Counted from the first letter of the stretch, positions 8,208 through 16,878 are shown. The stretch: 64,000 nt of DNA from Helicobacteraceae bacterium (GCA_900766555.1 CAAFVR010000017.1:1-64000), one strand, 5' to 3'. A program made the numbers and translations. The notes: generated by a model not told the origin, from the letters alone.

Positions 8208-8708
8208 TTAGTCGCGTTTAACCTCTAAATTTTTAACATATTGATCAACTAGATATAGCTTATTTGTATCTGAAGCTATGATTTTGAGCTTATCTACGAT
8301 ATCGCCAAATAATACGAGTTCTTCTAATTGCTCAGACACAAACCATTGCAAGAAATTAAAGGTCAAAAAGTCCTTATTTGTGAGCGCAAAATCCACGATA
8401 TCATTAATGCTTTGTGTCACATATCGCTCATGCTCAAGTGCGATTTCAAAAGCTTCTAGCACAGATTTTGGAGCGCATTTTGGAGCATCAATTGTCCCAA
8501 TCACCACTTTTGAATCCGTGTCATTTAGATATTGCACAATTTTTCTAGCATGATCTGCTTCTTCTTTGCTATGTTCAAAAAAGAATGCGCCAGATCCATC
8601 CAATCCTTGCTCATTGCAATATGCACTCAAAGCTAAATATAAATTACTTGAATAAAATTCTTTTACAACTTGTTCGTTTAATTTTTGAATTATTTCGTTT
8701 TTTAACAT
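8208..8708 (-). CDS. pfr: Non-haem ferritin
   Basis: Cytoplasmic 24-mer iron store; oxidises Fe(II) at a di-iron centre and mineralises it. The start is placed at ATG 8708 (MLKNEIIQKL) because AAAGGA lies seven bases upstream and the 166-residue product matches bacterial Pfr/FtnA. An ATG ten codons earlier would add an atypical extension. Ferroxidase residues are visible: Glu in VKEFYSSN (about 17), the E..H of KEEADHARK (about 50/53), Glu in LEHERY (about 94) and Gln in VSEQLEE (about 127). A pair of Fur-like inverted repeats lies directly upstream. Confidence 0.96.
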   Translation of the reverse strand: MLKNEIIQKLNEQVVKEFYSSNLYLALSAYCNEQGLDGSGAFFFEHSKEEADHARKIVQYLNDTDSKVVIGTIDAPKCAPKSVLEAFEIALEHERYVTQSINDIVDFALTNKDFLTFNFLQWFVSEQLEELVLFGDIVDKLKIIASDTNKLYLVDQYVKNLEVKRD

Positions 8709-8744
8709 CTGTTTTCCTTTATTTAAATGCTTTATCATTAAAGC

Positions 8745-8804
8745 ATTCTCATTTTATTACAAAAATAATAAATTTTTTCTTAAAATTACACAAAAAATGA
8801 GAAT
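8745..8804. promoter_or_regulatory. 11-bp inverted repeat pair upstream of ferritin, possible Fur/PerR operator
   Basis: ATTCTCATTTT at 8745-8755 and its exact reverse complement AAAATGAGAAT at 8794-8804 flank an AT-rich 38-bp spacer between the lipoprotein stop and the ferritin start. The AATGAGAAT core resembles a Fur half-site (AATGATAAT). Ferritin genes in Helicobacter are known Fur targets. The wide spacing could also mean a stem-loop or two separate half-sites. Confidence 0.4.
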
Positions 8805-8821
8805 ATATTAAACAAAACTCA

Positions 8822-9613
8822 TCAAAACTTATCGCCCTCGATCGCAGAATTTGGCTCCTCTTTATCCGTGCCACTCTCAAGATCTGAACTTTCATCTGCA
8901 TCATGAATTTGCGGCTCATCCGAACTTTGCGGCTCATCTTCTATTTGCGGTATCCCCGCCTCATCCCCGCTATTTCCTTGCTTCGCCTCTGCTTTTTCTG
9001 CTTTTCCTCCATTTTCTGCATTTTCTCCATTTTCTCGGGCCTCTCCAGCCTTCACGTCAGCGCCTTTTTCTTCTAGATCCGATCTAGCCTGATTATCTCC
9101 CCCCTCATCGCTTGGATTATGCAAGTCTACACTCAAAGCTTTTGCAATTTGTGCGCTCAAGCGGCCCGAAATAGAATTAATCAGCGCATTTCTGTCATCT
9201 TTACTAAGCCCAACGCTTTGGCCAATCCCCAAAATCTTGCGCGTTTTTGTATCAAATGACGCGCTAGCCTCCAATGTCGTAAGCGCCTTTTTATCGCGCA
9301 AAAGCGCCCTAGCATCTATTCTCGCACTCAAATTCTCCGAACTCGTAGCTATTTTGTCCTCTTTTGATACCACAAGCGCCGTCTTATAACTTATATTTAA
9401 ATCATTGCTCGATTCATCACTATGCCTTATGCAGCGCGCTTTTAGCCCCTGTAAAAGCTCTCCTTTTGTGATATATAACGAATTTTTGGACGGCGGATTT
9501 ATCGTAATTTTGGCATCAATATAATGATAACAATTTGGCTTTGCAATTTCAGGAGGGCTTATTTTTGCGCATCCTGCAAAAACTATAGCTAGGGGTAAAA
9601 TCATCTTTTGCAT
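8822..9613 (-). CDS. Lipoprotein with LptE-like core and long acidic tail
   Basis: It has 263 residues. A short signal peptide ends in the lipobox VFAGC, so the mature N-terminus is lipidated near residue 15. AAGGAG is well placed before the ATG at 9613. Residues about 30-165 alternate beta-strands and end in RLSAQIAKAL, a pattern reminiscent of the LPS-assembly lipoprotein LptE; this is a weak fold-level resemblance. Residues about 170-263 form a low-complexity tail rich in Glu, Asp, Asn, Gly and Ala with little hydrophobic content, probably disordered and surface- or periplasm-exposed. It lies 30 bases downstream of the sugar aminotransferase. The function is not recognised. Confidence 0.6.
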   Translation of the reverse strand: MQKMILPLAIVFAGCAKISPPEIAKPNCYHYIDAKITINPPSKNSLYITKGELLQGLKARCIRHSDESSNDLNISYKTALVVSKEDKIATSSENLSARIDARALLRDKKALTTLEASASFDTKTRKILGIGQSVGLSKDDRNALINSISGRLSAQIAKALSVDLHNPSDEGGDNQARSDLEEKGADVKAGEARENGENAENGGKAEKAEAKQGNSGDEAGIPQIEDEPQSSDEPQIHDADESSDLESGTDKEEPNSAIEGDKF

Positions 9614-9643
9614 TCAAACTCCTTTTTGCTTTCGCTCTATTTG

Positions 9644-10939
9644 CTAGTCTGCGTTTGCGCGGATAAAATTATTGATTTTCTCACAAATATAGCGGATTTT
9701 AGCCTCATCCATATGCGCGCCAATTGGCAAAGAAAGCACATTTTTCTCCCAATAATTCGCAACCGGCGTGGGATGGATTATACAATTAACATTAGTTTTG
9801 AACTCTGGCACATGCGCCAAACTTTTTGGATAATGCACATGTGTTTGCACGCCCCAAAATGACAGAAATTCTCGCAATTCTTCCCTAGCGCCCTCCAAAT
9901 CCCTTTGCAAATTAATCGCATAAATATGCCAAACGTGCCTAGACTTCAGATCTGGCAGCTTTGGGAGGCTCAAATTTTTATTATCACTCAAAAGCTCGCT
10001 ATAAAGCAGAGCTTGAGCGCGCCTTTTTGCATTATTTTCATCCAAAACCCTGAGCTTTAGGCGCAAAAATGCAGCCTGTATCGAATCTAGCCTAGAATTT
10101 CGCCCTATTAAATTTGCAACTTTTTTATCATCGGATCTAGCCCCATGATTTGCGATAGATCTGCATCTATCAATTAATCTGTCATTTTTGCTAACAATCG
10201 CGCCGCCATCGCCAATTGCGCCCAAATTTTTACTCGGATAAAAACTAAAAGTACCAATATCGCCTATCAAACCCGCACTTAAAAGCTTATTTTCAAGCCT
10301 AAATTGCGCGCCATGAGCCTGGCTTGCATCCTCAATTAATGCCAAATTATGTGTTTTACAAAGCGATAGAATCTGCTGCATCTTGCCAATTCGACCATAA
10401 AGATGCGTTACTATTATTGCGCTTGTTTTTGAGCTTATATAATCGCTCAAAATATCGCCGCTCAAATTGTACAAGTCATCGCAATCTACAATAACGGCCT
10501 TAAAACCCGCATTCAAAACCGCCTCAGCTGTCGCTTTAAATGTCGTGGCACAAATTATTATCTCGCTTTGTTTTGGCAAATTCAAACTCTGCAATGCAAT
10601 CTCAAGCGCATCTGTGCCATTTGCTACGCCTAAGACATTGGCTTTAACTTCGCTATCTTTGAGCTTGGATTCAAAAGCGCCGCCCAAAATAACGGATCTA
10701 AGATCGCAAAATAGCGCTTTTTCTGGATTATTTAATGATTCTTGGAGCGCATCTAAATTATCATCAAAAAGAGAAGATCTATCCTCTAAGGTCAAAAATG
10801 CGCCAAATTCATTTTCAAAGGCGCTTACATCAAATCCGCCAACAAAATCATTTTGTGAGATGATCAGATCTAAGCGATTTTTAAAAGCACTGATTATTAG
10901 CGCATTCTCAGCGCTTAAATCAATAAATTTGATCTGCAT
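9644..10939 (-). CDS. DegT/DnrJ/EryC1 PLP-dependent sugar aminotransferase with internal insertion
   Basis: Transfers an amino group to a nucleotide-linked keto-sugar, as in pseudaminic acid, bacillosamine or LPS sugar synthesis. The start is set at ATG 10939 because it overlaps the gapA stop as TAATG and the protein then opens with the family pattern MQIKFIDLSAE. The PLP-binding Lys lies in YPSKNLGAIGDGG (about residue 235), with EDASQAHGA before it. A stretch of about 50 residues (from about 45 to 95, rich in Asp, Leu, Ser) is inserted between the FEnEFGAFL and VANGTDAL motifs and is not typical of the family. The product is 431 residues against about 370 usual. The sugar substrate cannot be read from the sequence. 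Confidence 0.85.
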   Translation of the reverse strand: MQIKFIDLSAENALIISAFKNRLDLIISQNDFVGGFDVSAFENEFGAFLTLEDRSSLFDDNLDALQESLNNPEKALFCDLRSVILGGAFESKLKDSEVKANVLGVANGTDALEIALQSLNLPKQSEIIICATTFKATAEAVLNAGFKAVIVDCDDLYNLSGDILSDYISSKTSAIIVTHLYGRIGKMQQILSLCKTHNLALIEDASQAHGAQFRLENKLLSAGLIGDIGTFSFYPSKNLGAIGDGGAIVSKNDRLIDRCRSIANHGARSDDKKVANLIGRNSRLDSIQAAFLRLKLRVLDENNAKRRAQALLYSELLSDNKNLSLPKLPDLKSRHVWHIYAINLQRDLEGAREELREFLSFWGVQTHVHYPKSLAHVPEFKTNVNCIIHPTPVANYWEKNVLSLPIGAHMDEAKIRYICEKINNFIRANAD

Positions 10940-11925
10940 TACAAAGTGAGCTTGATTATGTCCACAAGCCTTGTTGAATAGCCCCATTCATTATCATACC
11001 AAGCCATAACTTTTGCTAGATTGCCAACACAAAATGTCAGATCACTTGCCACGATGCAGCTATGCGAATTTTGTATGAAATCTGAACTAACGCAATTATC
11101 ATTATCAACGCTCAAAATGCCCTTTAATGCGCCATTTGCTGCCTTTTCAAATACTTCATTAATTTGTTCTTTTGTAGCTTGTTTTTCTAGATTCAAATTT
11201 ACATCAATCATTGACACAACAGGCGTTGGTACGCGCACGCTATGTCCGTGGAAATTGCCCTTCAAATGCGGTATAACGCGATATAAATTTTTCGCAGCTC
11301 CAGTTGTAGTTGGTATCATATTAATAGCCGAAGCTCTAGAGCGCCTAATTTCTTTAGGATGCGGCGAATCTACCAAATTTTGATCATTTGTATAGCTATG
11401 CACCGTTAGCATATTTCCATTTATAACGCCGAAATTTTCATGCAGCAGATGACATACCGGAGCGATGCAATTTGTGGTGCAAGATCCGTTTGATATTATG
11501 GTTTGGCCATTATAATTTTTATCATTTACGCCAAGCACAAACATCGGCATGTCATCTTTGCTTGGAGCAGATAAAATCACGCGTTTTGCGCCCTTTTTAA
11601 TATATGGTGTGAGAGCCTCAACAGTCAAAAATTTGCCGCTGCACTCAAGCACCACATCTGCATCTCCAAAATCCACTTCATCGATATTTCGCGTGCCAAA
11701 AGTTCGGATCTGGTGATCTCCAACTTTCAAAAAGCCATTTTCAAAGCTCACTTTTGATTTATGATTTCTAAACACAGAATCATGTTCAAAAAGATATCGC
11801 AAAGCCTCCCAAGATCCAGGATCATTTATCGCCACAAGCTCTAGATCTTCTCGCTCTAAAATCACGCGAGCCGCGCATCTACCAATCCTACCAAATCCAT
11901 TTATAGCAACTTTTATTTTCGCCAT
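10939..11925 (-). CDS. gapA: Glyceraldehyde-3-phosphate dehydrogenase
   Basis: Glycolytic/gluconeogenic enzyme converting glyceraldehyde 3-phosphate to 1,3-bisphosphoglycerate, 328 residues. The NAD-binding motif NGFGRIGR is at residues 8-15. The active-site Cys is in SNGSCTTNC (about residue 150) with the catalytic His in the HSYTNDQ stretch. The C-terminal WYDNEWGYS motif is complete. AGAGGT precedes the ATG. Its stop codon overlaps the next start as TAATG, so the aminotransferase is translationally coupled to it. Expressed from the divergent region shared with the BI-1 family gene. Confidence 0.97.
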   Translation of the reverse strand: MAKIKVAINGFGRIGRCAARVILEREDLELVAINDPGSWEALRYLFEHDSVFRNHKSKVSFENGFLKVGDHQIRTFGTRNIDEVDFGDADVVLECSGKFLTVEALTPYIKKGAKRVILSAPSKDDMPMFVLGVNDKNYNGQTIISNGSCTTNCIAPVCHLLHENFGVINGNMLTVHSYTNDQNLVDSPHPKEIRRSRASAINMIPTTTGAAKNLYRVIPHLKGNFHGHSVRVPTPVVSMIDVNLNLEKQATKEQINEVFEKAANGALKGILSVDNDNCVSSDFIQNSHSCIVASDLTFCVGNLAKVMAWYDNEWGYSTRLVDIIKLTL

Positions 11926-11999
11926 TTTGACCTCTTTTTTTATGTGAAAGTTTAGCGAAAATCGTTATTTTTGATTGATTTATTTATATTTTTATTGGA

Positions 12000-12005
12000 T
12001 AAAAT
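12000..12005 (+). promoter_or_regulatory. Predicted -10 box of the BI-1/msrA/uvrA run
   Basis: TAAAAT preceded by TGGA in the 104-bp AT-rich divergent region between gapA and the BI-1 gene. A start site about 7 bases downstream leaves a short leader with AGAGGT before the ATG at 12030. A matching minus-strand promoter for gapA should lie in the same gap but has no clear hexamer. Confidence 0.4.
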
Positions 12006-12029
12006 AGCGCAAACCAAAGAGGTAAAATT

Positions 12030-12719
12030 ATGGGTTTATATAATAGAGAATATTCAAATACAGCTAGAGTTCGCACTTTTGAGAACGAGACAGCGCTAAT
12101 TAATTTTGTGAAAACAACATATAAATTTTTTGCAGCAAGCCTGCTACTTGCGACGATCGGCGCAATTATCGGACTATTTAACTTTAATATCGTTATGAGT
12201 AATCGCTGGCTATTTTTCATAGCTGAGATTGCTGCATTTTTTGGCCTCATGTTTACTAGAAATAAACCTGGGCTAAATATCGCGATGCTATTTATTTTTA
12301 CAACGCTAAGCGGCGTGACACTCGTACCTTTGCTCGGATTTGTCATTTCTGTTAGAGGCCTAAGTGCCGTATGGCAAGCACTCGGCATGACTACAATTGT
12401 TTTTGCTGCTATGAGTATCTTTGCTCTTAAAACTACAAAAGATCTAGCAAATATGGGCAAAATGCTCTTCATAGCTGTAATCGTAGTTATAATCGCTTCT
12501 ATTATTAATATATTTTTAGGAAATTCGGGCTTTCAGCTCATAATAGCCGGCGCTGCAACAATAATTTTCAGCCTCATGGTGGCTTATGATACGCAAAATA
12601 TCGTTCGCGGATTATACGCTAGCCCAATTGACGCGGCCGTTAGCTTGTATTTGAACTTCCTAAATATCCTAATCTCATTGCTACAAATACTAGGCATAAC
12701 TGGTAATAATAACAGATGA
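12030..12719 (+). CDS. Bax inhibitor-1 / YccA family integral membrane protein
   Basis: It has 229 residues and seven predicted membrane helices, with a charged cytosolic N-terminus (about residues 1-25). The family signatures are the Gly/Thr-rich TTLSGVTLVPLLGF segment (about 90-103) and the last helices with VAYDTQNIVRG and SLYLNFLNILISLLQILG. Bacterial members are putative pH-sensitive cation (calcium) leak channels; the physiological role here is unknown. AGAGGT lies before the ATG. The stop overlaps the msrA start as ATGA. Confidence 0.9.
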   Translation: MGLYNREYSNTARVRTFENETALINFVKTTYKFFAASLLLATIGAIIGLFNFNIVMSNRWLFFIAEIAAFFGLMFTRNKPGLNIAMLFIFTTLSGVTLVPLLGFVISVRGLSAVWQALGMTTIVFAAMSIFALKTTKDLANMGKMLFIAVIVVIIASIINIFLGNSGFQLIIAGAATIIFSLMVAYDTQNIVRGLYASPIDAAVSLYLNFLNILISLLQILGITGNNNR

Positions 12720-13210
12720 TCATATATTTAGCTGGTGGCTGCTTCTGGGGAGTTGAAAGCTTTTTATCTCAAATCAAAGGCGTAACAAGCACTGAAGTGG
12801 GCTACGCCAACGGAGAAGAGACAGATCCGACATACCAAGCCGTTTGTAATGGCAGCGGCCATGTCGAATGTGTAAAAGTGACTTTTGATACAGATATCCT
12901 GCCACTTGATGTACTATTAAATTATTTCTATCAAATCATAGATCCGACTAGTCTAAACAAACAAGGCAATGACGAAGGCATCCAATATCGCACCGGCATT
13001 TATTACGAAGATATCTCTCTAAAAGAGCATATAACAGAAAGTCTAAAAGCCCTGCAAAACGAATATCAAAATAAAATCGCAATAGAAAATCTACCCCTAA
13101 AAAATTATTTCAAAGCCGAAGATTATCACCAAAAATACTTGGTCAAAAATCCAAGCGGCTATTGCCATATCTCAAAATCCCGCATACGACAAATTCTAAA
13201 TATAGACTAA
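12716..13210 (+). CDS. msrA: Peptide methionine sulfoxide reductase MsrA
   Basis: Reduces the S-epimer of methionine sulfoxide in oxidised proteins. It has 164 residues. The catalytic Cys is in GGCFWG (residue 9), directly after the N-terminus. The substrate-pocket motif VGYANG follows and the EDYHQKYL motif is near residue 142. There is no MsrB domain fused and no signal peptide, so it is cytoplasmic. It overlaps the BI-1 gene by 4 bases and is followed after one base by uvrA, suggesting one stress/repair transcript. Confidence 0.97.
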   Translation: MIIYLAGGCFWGVESFLSQIKGVTSTEVGYANGEETDPTYQAVCNGSGHVECVKVTFDTDILPLDVLLNYFYQIIDPTSLNKQGNDEGIQYRTGIYYEDISLKEHITESLKALQNEYQNKIAIENLPLKNYFKAEDYHQKYLVKNPSGYCHISKSRIRQILNID

Positions 13211-13211
13211 T

Positions 13212-16121
13212 TTGAATTCGAAATTAAAGTCGTCTAAAAAACAGCCCATCAAAAAACAAGCAGACAACACAAACAGCGCGCACAACATAGATAATACAGA
13301 CAAAATAGACAGCATAAATTGCATCCACATAAAAGGTGCGCGAGAACATAATCTAAAAGATATAGATCTAACAATCCCTAAAAATAAATTAATCGTTTTT
13401 ACTGGCGTCTCCGGATCTGGCAAAAGCTCGCTCGCTTTTAATACACTATATGCCGAAGGTCAGCGACGCTATATCGAAAGCCTATCAAGCTATGTGCGCC
13501 AATTTCTAGATAAAATTAATAAACCAGATGTTGACAAAATAGATGGCCTAACTCCAGCCATCGCAATTGATCAAAAAACAACATCCAAAAATCCGCGCTC
13601 CACAGTTGGCACAATTACAGAAATCTATGATTATTTACGCATCCTATATGCACGCATCGGCACGCAAACTTGCCATAAATGCGGCAAAGAAATCTCGCAT
13701 ATGACAAAAGATGACATCATAAAAGAAGTGCTAAAACTCCCCATCAATTCAAAGCTAAGCATCCTAGCGCCAATTGTAAAAGACAAAAAAGGCAGCTTTT
13801 CTGACAAACTCGAGATCCTGCGTCAAAGAGGCTTTGTGCGCGCACAAATCAATGGCAAAATAATGCGCCTTGATGAAGATATAGAACTTAACAAAACAAA
13901 AAAACACACTATAAAAGCCATAATCGACCGCGTAGTCCTAAACGAAGACAGCACAACGCGCATAGCTCAAGACATCGAACGCGCCCTCGAAGAAAGCTTT
14001 GGCGAAGTTGAAATCGAGTTCGAACACGAAGGTCAAGCGGATCTATTGCATTACAGTCTGCATTTCGCCTGCTTTGATTGCAAAATTAGCTTTGATCCGC
14101 TTGAGCCGCTTAGCTTTTCGTTCAATTCACCAAAAGGCGCTTGCCCCGATTGCAACGGCCTTGGCAGCAAATACACAATCGATGTCAAAAAATTAATCGA
14201 CCAAAGCCTCCCGCTAAATCGCGGCGGCATAAAAGCCATCTATGGCTTCAATCGCGGATATTACAGCTATCTTTTCGAAGCCTTTTGCAAAAGTCAAAAA
14301 ATATCGCTAAATAGCACTTTTGATGAATTAACCCCAATGCAACAAAGCTCGATACTACACGGATCTAGCGATGAATTCCAAATCATTTGGAAGGGCCAGC
14401 AAGTCACAAGAAATTTCCGCGGCATTTTGCAAATCGCCTATGATTTATTCAAAGATGAGCGCGACTTTAGCGATTACATGAGCGAAAAAATCTGCCAAAC
14501 CTGCAAAGGCATGCGATTAAAACCAGAAAGCCTAAGCGTAAAAATAGGCAATCTCGGCATCGGCGATCTGATAAATATGCCAATCAAAGACACCTACGCA
14601 TTTTTCACCAATGAAAATAATTTTGCAAATCTAACAGATCAGCAAATCTTCATAGCGCAAAATGTCTTTAAAGAAATAAAAGAAAGGCTATTTTTCCTAA
14701 ATGACGTTGGCCTTGGTTACCTCAGTTTGGGGCGTGATGCTAGAAGTATTAGCGGCGGCGAGAGTCAGCGCATCCGAATCGCTGGTCAGATCGGATCTGG
14801 GCTAACTGGCGTGATGTATGTGCTAGATGAGCCAAGCATCGGATTGCACGAACGTGACACATTGCGACTAATTAACACGCTAAAAAGTCTAAGAGATCGC
14901 GGCAACACATTAATCGTCGTAGAACATGACAGAGAAACCATAAAAAACGCCGATTACATCGTAGATATCGGTCCATTGGCCGGCATACATGGCGGAAGTG
15001 TGGAATTTTTTGGCACACCAAAAGAGCTGCTTAGTTCAAATACGCAAACAGCGCTATATCTAAGCCGCAAAAAAGACATAAATTACCGCGCATATCGACA
15101 GCAAAAACATTTCTTACATATCAATAATGTAAATATAAATAATCTAAAAAGCATAAGCGCCAAAATCCCGTTGCAAAATTTCGTGTGCATTACCGGCGTC
15201 TCCGGATCTGGCAAAAGCTCGCTAATACTCCAAACCTTGCTCCCAATCACACAAAAGCTCCTAAATAATGCCAAACGATTTAATCAGAGCCAGGGCGTAG
15301 AAGTCCTAGGACTCGAGCATTTAGATAAAGTCATCTATTTGGACCAAAGCCCAATTGGCCGCACGCCAAGGAGCAATCCGGCCACTTATACCGGCGTTAT
15401 GAATGACATAAGATCTGTATTTAGCGAAACAAAAGAGGCCAAAATGCTAGGCTATGGCATAGGGCGCTTTTCTTTCAATGTCAAAGGCGGGCGTTGTGAA
15501 AAATGCCAAGGTGAGGGCGAAATCAAAATTGAGATGCATTTCTTACCCGATGTGATGGTTAAATGCGATCAATGCAAAGGCGCGCGCTACAATCCACAAA
15601 CTTTGGCTATAAAATATCGTGGCAAAAACATAGCGCAAGTGCTAGAAATGAGCGTATCTGAAGCGCTAGAATTTTTTACAAAACATCCAAAAATTAATCG
15701 TATATTACAAACGCTAGAAGATGTTGGCCTTGGCTACATAACGATCGGACAAAATGCCATAACGCTATCTGGCGGCGAGGCACAACGCGTCAAACTAGCC
15801 AGCGAACTTTGCAAAAAACAAACAGGCAAAACGCTCTACATCTTAGATGAACCCACAACCGGGCTGCATTTTTTAGACGTGGACAGACTAGTGCAAATGC
15901 TCCACAAATTAGTCGAACTTGGAAATTCCGTAATCGTAATCGAACATAATCTAGATCTGATTAAAAATGCTGATTACATAATTGACATGGGCCCAGAAGG
16001 CGGCGACTTGGGCGGCCAAATCATAGCTCAAGGCAACCCAGAAGAAATTGCTAAAAATTATAAAAATTCGTATACGGCAGAATATCTAGCAAAAGAATTA
16101 AAAAGCCTTAAGAAAATTTAA
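13212..16121 (+). CDS. uvrA: Excinuclease ABC subunit A
   Basis: DNA-damage recognition ATPase of nucleotide excision repair, 969 residues. Two ABC ATPase halves are visible. The first Walker A (GVSGSGKSS) is near residue 66, with its signature SISGGESQRIRIA near 515-527. The second Walker A is near residue 663, with TLSGGEAQRVKLA near 855. Zinc-binding Cys pairs occur at CHKCG, CPDCNG and CEKCQG...CDQCKG. The only candidate start is a TTG at 13212 without a good ribosome binding site. It gives a Lys/Asn/Asp-rich extension of about 35 residues before the usual IHIKGAREHNLK opening, so the exact start is uncertain. It follows msrA after one base. Confidence 0.96.
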   Translation: MNSKLKSSKKQPIKKQADNTNSAHNIDNTDKIDSINCIHIKGAREHNLKDIDLTIPKNKLIVFTGVSGSGKSSLAFNTLYAEGQRRYIESLSSYVRQFLDKINKPDVDKIDGLTPAIAIDQKTTSKNPRSTVGTITEIYDYLRILYARIGTQTCHKCGKEISHMTKDDIIKEVLKLPINSKLSILAPIVKDKKGSFSDKLEILRQRGFVRAQINGKIMRLDEDIELNKTKKHTIKAIIDRVVLNEDSTTRIAQDIERALEESFGEVEIEFEHEGQADLLHYSLHFACFDCKISFDPLEPLSFSFNSPKGACPDCNGLGSKYTIDVKKLIDQSLPLNRGGIKAIYGFNRGYYSYLFEAFCKSQKISLNSTFDELTPMQQSSILHGSSDEFQIIWKGQQVTRNFRGILQIAYDLFKDERDFSDYMSEKICQTCKGMRLKPESLSVKIGNLGIGDLINMPIKDTYAFFTNENNFANLTDQQIFIAQNVFKEIKERLFFLNDVGLGYLSLGRDARSISGGESQRIRIAGQIGSGLTGVMYVLDEPSIGLHERDTLRLINTLKSLRDRGNTLIVVEHDRETIKNADYIVDIGPLAGIHGGSVEFFGTPKELLSSNTQTALYLSRKKDINYRAYRQQKHFLHINNVNINNLKSISAKIPLQNFVCITGVSGSGKSSLILQTLLPITQKLLNNAKRFNQSQGVEVLGLEHLDKVIYLDQSPIGRTPRSNPATYTGVMNDIRSVFSETKEAKMLGYGIGRFSFNVKGGRCEKCQGEGEIKIEMHFLPDVMVKCDQCKGARYNPQTLAIKYRGKNIAQVLEMSVSEALEFFTKHPKINRILQTLEDVGLGYITIGQNAITLSGGEAQRVKLASELCKKQTGKTLYILDEPTTGLHFLDVDRLVQMLHKLVELGNSVIVIEHNLDLIKNADYIIDMGPEGGDLGGQIIAQGNPEEIAKNYKNSYTAEYLAKELKSLKKI
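13404..13432 (+). repeat. 29-bp exact repeat, Walker A of uvrA first half (second copy 15195-15223)
   Basis: The DNA encoding GVSGSGKSSL in the two ATPase halves of uvrA is identical over 29 bases, including synonymous positions, while the flanking bases differ. Each copy contains a CGGATCTG motif. The copies lie about 1.79 kb apart in direct orientation. Confidence 0.85.
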
Positions 16122-16260
16122 CCCCTAAATCGCCATCAATTCTCGCTAGACTAAGTCTTTTTCTGCTTATCTATTTTTATTTCTTTTTTCTATTTTTATT
16201 TTTCACTTTTGCACCCCGCCCCTCAAGCCCCCTTGCGGTGATAGAGGTCGTATTTAAAAT

Positions 16261-16857
16261 TTATTTTCTAGTTGCTGGAGTATCGTGTATTACTACAACT
16301 TTACCTTCGATGTCGCTTAAAATTGCGCAAGCTGCTTCGCTCGCAGATCCGATAGCAGCAGTCACCATCGATGTAACACCGCTTGCAAGACCCGCTACAT
16401 AAACGCCGCTTGCTACTTCTTGGCGACCTTTGTATTCTAGGCGGATTTTATTTGGCTTATTCATCAATGGGTGATCGCGCACGATATCGCCAAGTCCTTT
16501 GATATCAAAGCTGCCAGCGCCAGTTGCCAAAATCACATAATCTGACTTCAGATCTATACCCTCGCCCTTTGTGCTCAAATTCCCTTTTGTGCCTGTTACT
16601 TCGCTAACTTTGCCAGTTACATATTTCACTTTCAAAAGGCCATCGATTTGCGCTTTTGTTTGCTTTTTGATTTCTTCGCCCGTAATGCCACGTGGGAAAA
16701 GTGGCACATTATAAATCGCAACATTGTCTAGATCCGCTTTGCCATTGTCAATAACTGTGATGTCAAAATCTAGCGCATCGCTTTTTGCCGATGCTAGAAT
16801 TAGCGCTGATGTGAGGCCGGCTATAGATCCGCCGATTATTACAACTGATTTTTTCAT
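16261..16857 (-). CDS. Single-domain FAD-dependent oxidoreductase, thioredoxin reductase-like
   Basis: It has 198 residues. The N-terminal dinucleotide-binding motif is GGSIAGLTSA (about residues 8-17). ATGAGSFD (about 112-119) and GVYVAGLASG (about 153-162) are the FAD-domain motifs of the thioredoxin reductase family. The central NAD(P)H-binding domain (about 120 residues) and the redox CxxC are both absent, so it is not a working thioredoxin reductase by itself. The electron donor and acceptor are unknown. It is separated from murE by 21 bases and converges with uvrA across a 139-bp gap in which I see only T-rich sequence and a very short AGACTAAGTCT palindrome, no convincing terminator. 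Confidence 0.7.
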   Translation of the reverse strand: MKKSVVIIGGSIAGLTSALILASAKSDALDFDITVIDNGKADLDNVAIYNVPLFPRGITGEEIKKQTKAQIDGLLKVKYVTGKVSEVTGTKGNLSTKGEGIDLKSDYVILATGAGSFDIKGLGDIVRDHPLMNKPNKIRLEYKGRQEVASGVYVAGLASGVTSMVTAAIGSASEAACAILSDIEGKVVVIHDTPATRK

Positions 16858-16878
16858 ATTTATCCTTGTTTAAATGTG

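Noticed and set aside
8708..8738. Ten extra residues at the ferritin N-terminus (start at 8738)
   Set aside because: The good AAAGGA site fits the ATG at 8708, and the shorter form matches the usual ferritin N-terminus.
8585..8800. Long open frames antisense to ferritin and many other genes
   Set aside because: They are shadows of real genes: no ribosome binding sites, no recognisable motifs, and composition set by the opposite strand.
12030..12472. Long minus-strand frame antisense to the BI-1 gene
   Set aside because: The + strand frame has family motifs, a ribosome binding site and an ATGA link to msrA, so the antisense frame is coincidental.
16122..16260. Rho-independent terminator or small RNA between uvrA and the flavoprotein gene
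   Set aside because: Only a 5-bp palindrome with almost no loop (AGACTAAGTCT) followed by T residues was seen, and no GC-rich stem.
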